In this document: positions 6,663-10,840 of the stretch, piece by piece | How the letters are laid out: each line of letters starts with the position of its first letter | Position numbering within the stretch: the stretch's first letter is position 1 | Assembly: GCA_934561335.1 (NCBI GenBank) | Contig: CAKTGD010000044.1 | Span: forward strand, 1 to 10,840 | Length of the DNA stretch: 10,840 bases | Direction: 5' to 3' | Source of the DNA: an uncultured Oscillospiraceae bacterium | Lineage (GTDB): Bacteria > Bacillota_A > Clostridia > Oscillospirales > Oscillospiraceae | Notes under the pieces: generated by a model | Database searches by the model: none | What the model saw: the letters and a program-made list of their open reading frames with translations, nothing else | Told to the model about the DNA's origin: nothing | Translations under genes and position numbers: made by a program

Positions 6663-7265
6663 TTACTTTGCCAGTCCATCCAGCAGCACAGCCGCCACGG
6701 CGATCCCCCGCTCCGCGATGTCAAACGCGCCCTCATAAATGCGCCATTCCATCAGCATACCCCGCTGAAGCGTAACCAGATACTCCACCACCGTGTCCGT
6801 TTCAAAGCCGGGCCGGATGCTTCCCTCTGCGCGGCACAGCGCCACCAGCTCAGAGAGCACCCGGAAATAGACACGGTGCTCATTGCGCTGCAGCACCTTT
6901 TGCTCCGGAAACTTCATGGCATGGCTGAAGGCCTTGTACAGCACCGGATCGCTGGCGCTGATGCGCAGTGACTGCCCTACAAAATCCAGCAGCTTCTCAC
7001 GGGCCGTGCGAACCGTATCCTCCAGATATGCCTGCTCCAGCTGCAAATACGCCTCGTCAACATGGCCCGTCACCTGAATGGCCAGTTCATCCTTGCTCTT
7101 GAAATAATGATAAATATTCCCCACAGAGCATCCGGCGGCCTGCGCAATTTCCTCCACCGAGACATTGTCAAAGCCGGATCTATCAAACAGATCCAGCGCC
7201 ACAGTCTGGATTTTGCTGCGCATCTCCAAAGCCTGCTGCTTACGCGGCGTCAGTTTCTCTTCCAT
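6663..7265 (-). CDS. TetR-family transcriptional regulator
   Basis: A 200-aa DNA-binding regulator. The helix-turn-helix is clear at about 36-60: VSVEEIAQAAGCSVGNIYHYFKSKDEL in outline, with the TetR hallmarks IYHYF and K-K-E-L. The remaining residues form the usual helical ligand and dimer domain, which does not show what it senses. The frame is open upstream to 7502, but the ATG at 7265 is chosen. It follows AAGAGG by about 9 bases, lies just after a strong promoter, and MEEKLTPRKQ is a typical TetR start. It has its own promoter and terminator. Its targets could be itself, butyrate kinase downstream or a distant gene; none is shown. Confidence 0.9.
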   Translation of the reverse strand: MEEKLTPRKQQALEMRSKIQTVALDLFDRSGFDNVSVEEIAQAAGCSVGNIYHYFKSKDELAIQVTGHVDEAYLQLEQAYLEDTVRTAREKLLDFVGQSLRISASDPVLYKAFSHAMKFPEQKVLQRNEHRVYFRVLSELVALCRAEGSIRPGFETDTVVEYLVTLQRGMLMEWRIYEGAFDIAERGIAVAAVLLDGLAK

Positions 7266-7298
7266 ATCCGTATACCTCTTGCTGCAAAATTCTATCCC

Positions 7299-7327
7299 AT
7301 GATAGCCCGATTCACGTCCTGTGTCAA
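7299..7327 (-). promoter_or_regulatory. Promoter of the TetR-family gene, with possible autoregulatory site
   Basis: On the minus strand a perfect TTGACA (7327-7322), 17 bases, then TATCAT (7304-7299). An inverted repeat CTATC-N4-GATAG (7292-7305) covers the -10 box, a place where TetR proteins often repress their own gene. The repeat is short, so the operator reading is tentative. Confidence 0.7.
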
Positions 7328-7349
7328 GCAGCTTGTTCCCTTTGGACGA

Positions 7350-7387
7350 GAAAGAGCGGCAAGGCTTTGGCGCCTTGCCGCTCTTTC
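7350..7387 (-). terminator. Terminator of the feo operon
   Basis: A perfect 16-bp GC-rich stem (7350-7365 with 7372-7387) and a 6-base loop, two bases past the stop of the Cys-rich gene. The downstream T-run is poor, so termination relies mainly on the strong stem. It separates the iron operon from the TetR promoter at 7299-7327. Confidence 0.8.
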
Positions 7388-7389
7388 GA

Positions 7390-7542
7390 TTACTTATGTC
7401 CGCAGCCGCCGCTACAATGTGAGCAGCTGCCGCAGGACCCAGAGCAGAGGCTCTTGCCCTGCTTTTTCTTTTTAATGAGTGAGTAGACAATAGAGGTGAC
7501 AATGGTAATCAAAACAAAACAAATCAGAATATCAGCCAGCAT
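7390..7542 (-). CDS. FeoB-associated Cys-rich membrane protein
   Basis: A 50-aa protein from the ATG at 7542-7540, with AAAGGAG 10 bases upstream. Residues 3-23 form one membrane helix (starting ADILICFVLITIV), then KKKKQGK gives a positive-inside flank. The tail CSGSCGSCSHCSGGCGH has five Cys and two His (C33, C37, C40, C43, C47, H42, H49). Small Cys-rich membrane proteins directly after feoB are a known family in Firmicutes. A metal-handling role beside FeoB on the cytoplasmic side is proposed, comparable in place to FeoC of enterobacteria but unrelated in sequence. It is the last gene of the operon, 44 bases after feoB. Confidence 0.85.
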   Translation of the reverse strand: MLADILICFVLITIVTSIVYSLIKKKKQGKSLCSGSCGSCSHCSGGCGHK

Positions 7543-7586
7543 GACAAGTGCGCTCCTTTCTCTTGAAAACTATAAATATGTGAATT

Positions 7587-9989
7587 TTACATGGCAACGC
7601 TCAATCTGGCGGCCTCTCTGTAGGGACGGAACAGCAGGTACAGCAGGAAAGCCAGAATCGCAGCGGCCACAGCGGTACCGATGATGCTGCCGGAGCCGAT
7701 AAACCATCCGCCGAACTGGTTGATCATCAGCGAGACGGCATAGGCAAAGCCGCACTGATAGCCGATGGCGAACCACGTCCACTTGGCGTTGTTCATCTCC
7801 CGCTTGATGGCGCCGATGGCGGCAAAGCAGGGGGCGCACAGCAGGTTGAACACCAGGAAGGAGTAGCCGGTGATCCCGTTGAAGGCAGCCGCGATGGCGT
7901 CATATACCGTGCCGTCTCCGCCACCGTACAGCACACCCAGCGTGCCGACGATGTTCTCCTTGGCCACCAGACCGGTGATGGAGGCCACAGCCGCCTGCCA
8001 GTTGCCCCAGCCCAGAGGCTTGAAGATCCACGCCAGCACACCGCCGATGACCGCCAGCAGCGAGCGGTCAATTTCGGACTCCTCCAGCATACGGAACGTA
8101 CCGTCCACCCAGCCGAAGTAGGTGGTGAACCACACGAAGATGGTGGACAGGAGGATGATGGTACCGGCCTTCTTGATGAAGGACCAGCCCCGCTCCCACA
8201 TAGAGCGTAGGACGTTGCCCAGCGTGGGCCAGTGGTAGGCAGGCAGCTCCATCACGAAGGGGGCCGGGTCACCGGCGAACATCCGGGTCTTTTTCAGCAT
8301 GATACCGGAGAGAATGATGGCGGCCATGCCGATGAAATAGGCGGAGGTGGACACCCACGCGCTGCCGCCGAACAGGGCGCCGGCGATCATGGCGATAAAG
8401 GGCACCTTGGCGCCGCAGGGAATGAACGTGGTGGTCATAATGGTCATGCGGCGATCCCGCTCGTTCTCAATGGTGCGGGACGCCATAATGCCGGGGATAC
8501 CGCAGCCGGTACCGATCAGCATGGGGATGAAGCTCTTGCCGGACAGGCCGAATTTACGGAACACACGGTCCAGCACAAAGGCGATACGGGCCATGTAGCC
8601 GCAGGCCTCCAAAAACGCCAGCATCAAAAACAGCACCAGCATCTGGGGCACGAAGCCCAGCACCGCGCCGACACCGGCCACAATGCCGTCCAGTATCAGT
8701 CCGCCGAGCCACGCGGAGACACCGGCGGACTCCAGCGCATTGCCAATCAGGACGGGAATGCCGGGCACCCACACGCCATAGTCGGCAGGATCCGGCTCCT
8801 CGCCGATCCCCGCCAGCGTGGCCTTGGCGGCCTCATAGTCCGCCAGCGTGGCCGTCTCAGTGGTGACGGCCAGCGTTTCCTCGTCCTCCACATCATAGGT
8901 AAAGGTGCCGTCGGCGGCCAGTGCGCCGTGCTCGGCCATGTAGAGGTCGTAGCCAACAGCCAGCGTCTCCGCCTCGCTGTAGCGCTCAGACAGCTCACCA
9001 TAGCCGCCGTCAATGCCCAGCAGGTGCCAGCCATCGCCGAACACACCGTCGTTGGCCCAGTCGGTGGCGGGGGCGCCTACGCCCACCATGGCCACCCAGT
9101 ACACGATGAACATCACCAGCGCAAAGATGGGCAGACCCAGCCAGCGGTTGGTCACAACGCGGTCGATCTTGTCGGAAACGGACAGCGCCCCTCTGTTCTT
9201 TTTCTGATAGCAGCTCTTGATAACCTCAGCGATGTACACATAGCGCTCGTTGGTGATGATACTCTCGGCATCGTCGTCCAGCTCCTTCTCGGCAGCCTTG
9301 ATGTCCTCCTCGATGTGGCGCATGGTCTCATCGGGAATATTCAGCTTGGCCAGCACCTTGTCATCCCGCTCAAAGATCTTGATGGCGTACCAGCGCTGCC
9401 GCTCCTCCGGCATGTTGTGTACCGCCGCCTCCTCGATATGGGCGATGGCGTGCTCCACCGGCCCGGAAAAGGTATGCATGGGCACCGTCTTGGCGGAGGA
9501 CGCAGCCTCCACGGCGGCCTGCGCCGCCTCCATGACGCCATCCCCCTTCAGGGCGGAAATCTCTACCACCTTGCATCCCAGCTCCCGGCTCAGCTCCGCC
9601 GTGTCGATCCGGTCGCCGCTCTTGCGAACCACGTCCATCATGTTGATGGCAATGACAACGGGGATACCCAGCTCCGTCAGCTGGGTGGTCAGATAGAGGT
9701 TCCGTTCCAGATTGGTGCCGTCAATGATGTTCAAAATGGCGTCAGGACGCTCCTCAAGCAGATAATTGCGGGCCACCACCTCCTCCAGCGTATAGGGGGA
9801 CAGGGAGTAGATGCCCGGCAGGTCCATAATGACCACGTCCTCATGCTTTTTCAGTTTTCCCTCTTTCTTCTCCACCGTCACGCCGGGCCAGTTTCCCACG
9901 AACTGATTGGAGCCGGTCAGCGCATTGAACAGCGTGGTCTTTCCGGAATTTGGGTTGCCCGCAAGGGCAATTCTGATCTGTTTTTCCAT
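7587..9989 (-). CDS. feoB: Ferrous iron transport protein B
   Basis: Main Fe(II) importer of the cytoplasmic membrane. 800 aa from the ATG at 9989, 5 bases after AAAGGAG. The N-terminal G domain has G1 GNPNSGKT (11-18), Thr38 as a candidate G2, G3 DLPG (56-59), G4 NMMD (116-119) and G5 SALK (145-148). A helical region follows to about 280. Membrane segments begin at about 284-301. The core gate motifs are PMLIGTGCGIPG (489-500, Cys496) and FIPCGAKVP (522-530, Cys525). Typical FeoB proteins are about 650-770 aa; the excess here is an insertion at about 310-410 between the first two membrane helices, with 23 acidic and 2 basic residues. It is the third gene of the operon, 45 bases after a feoA. 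Confidence 0.97.
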   Translation of the reverse strand: MEKQIRIALAGNPNSGKTTLFNALTGSNQFVGNWPGVTVEKKEGKLKKHEDVVIMDLPGIYSLSPYTLEEVVARNYLLEERPDAILNIIDGTNLERNLYLTTQLTELGIPVVIAINMMDVVRKSGDRIDTAELSRELGCKVVEISALKGDGVMEAAQAAVEAASSAKTVPMHTFSGPVEHAIAHIEEAAVHNMPEERQRWYAIKIFERDDKVLAKLNIPDETMRHIEEDIKAAEKELDDDAESIITNERYVYIAEVIKSCYQKKNRGALSVSDKIDRVVTNRWLGLPIFALVMFIVYWVAMVGVGAPATDWANDGVFGDGWHLLGIDGGYGELSERYSEAETLAVGYDLYMAEHGALAADGTFTYDVEDEETLAVTTETATLADYEAAKATLAGIGEEPDPADYGVWVPGIPVLIGNALESAGVSAWLGGLILDGIVAGVGAVLGFVPQMLVLFLMLAFLEACGYMARIAFVLDRVFRKFGLSGKSFIPMLIGTGCGIPGIMASRTIENERDRRMTIMTTTFIPCGAKVPFIAMIAGALFGGSAWVSTSAYFIGMAAIILSGIMLKKTRMFAGDPAPFVMELPAYHWPTLGNVLRSMWERGWSFIKKAGTIILLSTIFVWFTTYFGWVDGTFRMLEESEIDRSLLAVIGGVLAWIFKPLGWGNWQAAVASITGLVAKENIVGTLGVLYGGGDGTVYDAIAAAFNGITGYSFLVFNLLCAPCFAAIGAIKREMNNAKWTWFAIGYQCGFAYAVSLMINQFGGWFIGSGSIIGTAVAAAILAFLLYLLFRPYREAARLSVAM

Positions 9990-10034
9990 ACTCGCTCCTT
10001 TCGGATAGCTTCCGCTAACCGCTTTGTAAAATTT

Positions 10035-10256
10035 TTACTCAACCTCAATCATTTCCGTGTCGGCCTTTCGCAGGCTCAACTCATAGCCACGGACGGTGAC
10101 CTCCATAGGGTCGCCCAGCGGCGCCACCTTGCGGACGTAGACCTCCGTGCCCCGGGTAATCCCCATATCCATAATGCGCCGCTTGACAGGGCCTTCGCCG
10201 TGAAGCTTCACCACCTTGGCCGTCTGGCCGATCTTCACCTCGCGCAATGTTTTCAT
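10035..10256 (-). CDS. feoA: FeoA family protein (second feoA)
   Basis: 73-aa cytoplasmic SH3-like protein that helps FeoB-dependent Fe(II) uptake. It has the family pattern: an N-terminal LREVKIGQTAKVVKL, then RRIMDMGITRGTEVYV (27-42), PLGDPMEV (46-53) and a C-terminal LSLRKADTEMIEV. The ATG at 10256 is preceded by AAGGAG. It lies 37 bases after the first feoA and 45 before feoB, clearly in the same operon. Confidence 0.93.
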   Translation of the reverse strand: MKTLREVKIGQTAKVVKLHGEGPVKRRIMDMGITRGTEVYVRKVAPLGDPMEVTVRGYELSLRKADTEMIEVE

Positions 10257-10293
10257 CGCTGCTCTCTCCTTCTATGTAAATTCTTTTTCCTGT

Positions 10294-10506
10294 TCATACC
10301 ATGATTTTACGGGCCATTTCCTCGCTGATGGCCACGCGGGCCTCCTTCACCTTGACGATCACGTTCCCGCCCAGCGAACAGATGGGCGTCACTTCGCTCC
10401 CGGCCACAAAGCCCAGATTTTCCAGATGCCTGCGCACCTCATCGTTTCCGCCAATCCGGCGGATGATCTGCTCTTGTCCCACATCGGCCAATGTCAGCGG
10501 CATCAT
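10294..10506 (-). CDS. feoA: FeoA family protein (first gene of the feo operon)
   Basis: 70-aa FeoA-like SH3 protein. MPLTLADVGQEQIIRRI, then RRHLENLGFVAGSEVTPI and GGNVIVKVKEARVAISEEMA follow the FeoA pattern of a conserved LGF/LG turn, central glycine and terminal ARVAIS. The ATG at 10506 is chosen, about 7 bases after AAGGG. An in-frame TTG at 10512 is too close to the ribosome site. An ATG at 10503 is equally possible. It differs clearly from the second FeoA, so the pair are diverged paralogues rather than a recent duplication, as in several Firmicutes feo operons. Confidence 0.9.
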   Translation of the reverse strand: MMPLTLADVGQEQIIRRIGGNDEVRRHLENLGFVAGSEVTPICSLGGNVIVKVKEARVAISEEMARKIMV

Positions 10507-10530
10507 GCTCAATCCCTTCTTTCCCGCTCC

Positions 10531-10558
10531 TTATTAGCATAAGCTAACCGGTTGTCAA
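10531..10558 (-). promoter_or_regulatory. Possible second feo promoter (P2)
   Basis: On the minus strand a perfect TTGACA (10558-10553), 16 bases, then TAATAA (10536-10531); a 17-base reading gives AATAAG. The -10 box is poor. Its spacer contains a TTAG-N6-CTAA site, as P1 does, which is the main reason to take it seriously. The leader would be only about 18 bases. Confidence 0.35.
10534..10547. promoter_or_regulatory. Operator-like site 1 of the feo operon
   Basis: TTAGCATAAGCTAA, a near-perfect palindrome (one mismatched central pair) about 30 bases before the first feoA. It shares the TTAG-N6-CTAA pattern with the two sites upstream and overlaps possible promoter P2. Confidence 0.6.
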
Positions 10559-10568
10559 AACTAATTGG

Positions 10569-10582
10569 TTAGCCTCTCCTAA
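10569..10582. promoter_or_regulatory. Operator-like site 2 of the feo operon
   Basis: TTAGCCTCTCCTAA, extended by perfect outer pairs to GGTTAG-N6-CTAACC (10567-10584). It lies just past the P1 start, at roughly +5 to +18. The half-site GGTTAG/CTAACC equals the core of the DtxR/IdeR consensus. Confidence 0.65.
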
Positions 10583-10592
10583 CCACACGGCC

Positions 10593-10621
10593 ATTATAGT
10601 TAGCTTAGGCTAATTTGTCAA
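10593..10621 (-). promoter_or_regulatory. Main feo operon promoter (P1)
   Basis: On the minus strand a perfect consensus: TTGACA (10621-10616), 17 bases, TATAAT (10598-10593). Such a strong promoter would need repression when iron is plentiful. Its spacer is nearly filled by operator-like site 3, and site 2 follows the start point, so a bound repressor would block polymerase. Confidence 0.9.
10600..10613. promoter_or_regulatory. Operator-like site 3 of the feo operon
   Basis: TTAGCTTAGGCTAA, a palindrome with one mismatched central pair, lying wholly between the -35 and -10 boxes of P1. It resembles DtxR/IdeR boxes (TTAGGTTAGSCTAACCTAA) and not the AT-rich GATAATGATTATC-type Fur box. Confidence 0.7.
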
Positions 10622-10711
10622 CCCATTTTTTCACCGCTGTCCCCTTTTTGTCGTTTTTCGTCTTTGTATCAGATATTTCCGCCTGTTCCTTGTGCATTTT
10701 CCCAAAAGCAA

Positions 10712-10750
10712 AAACGGCCAGAGGAATACACTCGCTTCCCCTTGCCGTTT
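10712..10750 (-). terminator. spo0A terminator
   Basis: On the minus strand AAACGGC (10750-10744) and GCCGTTT (10718-10712) form the base, with a one-base mismatch and a second helix AGGGGAA/TTCCTCT above it. T-runs follow. It starts 14 bases past the spo0A stop. The rest of the spacer to the feo promoter (10622-10711) holds nothing recognised. Confidence 0.8.
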
Positions 10751-10764
10751 GATTGTCTGTATTC

Positions 10765-10840
10765 TCAGCGCATCTGGCGCTTGCTGTGCAGGCGGATACG
10801 ATCCGCGATCATGGCGATGAACTCGCTGTTGGTCGGCTTT
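10765..10840 (-). CDS. spo0A: Spo0A, sporulation response regulator (C-terminal end only)
   Basis: Only the last 24 codons are in the window, ending at TGA (10767-10765). They begin KPTNSEFIAMIADRIRL, the nearly invariant C-terminal helix of the Spo0A DNA-binding domain, then a basic tail HSKRQMR. Spo0A is the master regulator of endospore formation, binding 0A boxes after phosphorylation. This identifies the organism as a spore-forming Firmicutes lineage. The receiver domain lies outside the window to the right. Confidence 0.93.
   Translation of the reverse strand, partial: KPTNSEFIAMIADRIRLHSKRQMR

Noticed and set aside
8232..10304. A 690-codon open frame on the plus strand opposite feoB and feoA
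   Set aside because: It is the antisense shadow of clear feoB and feoA genes. Its His/Gly/Gln-rich translation matches no fold, and long antisense frames are common in GC-rich DNA.
10531..10621. Fur box ahead of feoA
   Set aside because: The palindromes are TTAG-N6-CTAA, unlike the GATAATGATTATC-type Fur pattern.
1..10840. Mobile elements, CRISPR arrays, phage genes or tRNA genes
   Set aside because: No transposase, integrase, regularly spaced direct repeats or cloverleaf sequences were recognised; base use appears even throughout.

Overview
The window looks like a chromosomal segment of a GC-rich, anaerobic, endospore-forming Clostridia member. An Oscillospiraceae-type gut bacterium is my inference. 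The evidence is the C-terminal end of Spo0A at the right edge, a butyrate kinase, TmcAL, LuxS, a class B sortase, a clostridial-style feo cluster (two FeoA, FeoB with GCGIPG and PCGAKVP motifs, and a Cys-rich FeoB partner), strong AGGAGG-type ribosome sites and near-consensus sigma-A promoters. No mobile element, CRISPR array, tRNA or rRNA was seen. Most of the window is core metabolism and housekeeping.

Layout, left to right. (1) 1-464, minus: N-terminal half of a uracil permease (NCS2/UraA). It sits behind a 5' leader (465-698) with a promoter, a predicted 25-codon leader peptide, a U-rich stretch and an intrinsic terminator. This resembles UTP-sensing attenuation of the enterobacterial pyrBI type. 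(2) 771-1952, minus: tmcAL (tRNA-Met cytidine acetate ligase). It is divergent from 2066-3199, plus: mtnN-luxS, a two-gene operon that converts S-adenosylhomocysteine to homocysteine and DPD/AI-2. The two promoters are back to back with -35 boxes one base apart. (3) 3355-4245, plus: a class B sortase with a lipobox, ending at a perfect hairpin terminator that can work in both directions. (4) 4432-5301, minus: a rhomboid-fold membrane protein without the catalytic GxSG, carrying a C-terminal Cys/His zinc-binding module. (5) 5418-6470, minus: butyrate kinase with its own promoter. (6) 6663-7265, minus: a TetR-family regulator. (7) 7390-10506, minus: the ferrous iron uptake operon feoA-feoA-feoB-Cys-rich small protein. 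(8) 10765-10840, minus: the last 24 codons of spo0A and its terminator.

The feo control region holds three 14-bp TTAG-N6-CTAA sites about three helical turns apart. One fills the spacer of a perfect TTGACA-17-TATAAT promoter. They resemble DtxR/IdeR-type iron operators rather than Fur boxes. The points most worth a second look are the uraA leader, the tandem feo operators, the rhomboid pseudoprotease with a zinc module, the lipobox on the sortase, and a highly acidic extracellular insertion in FeoB. I found no clearly new multi-gene system.
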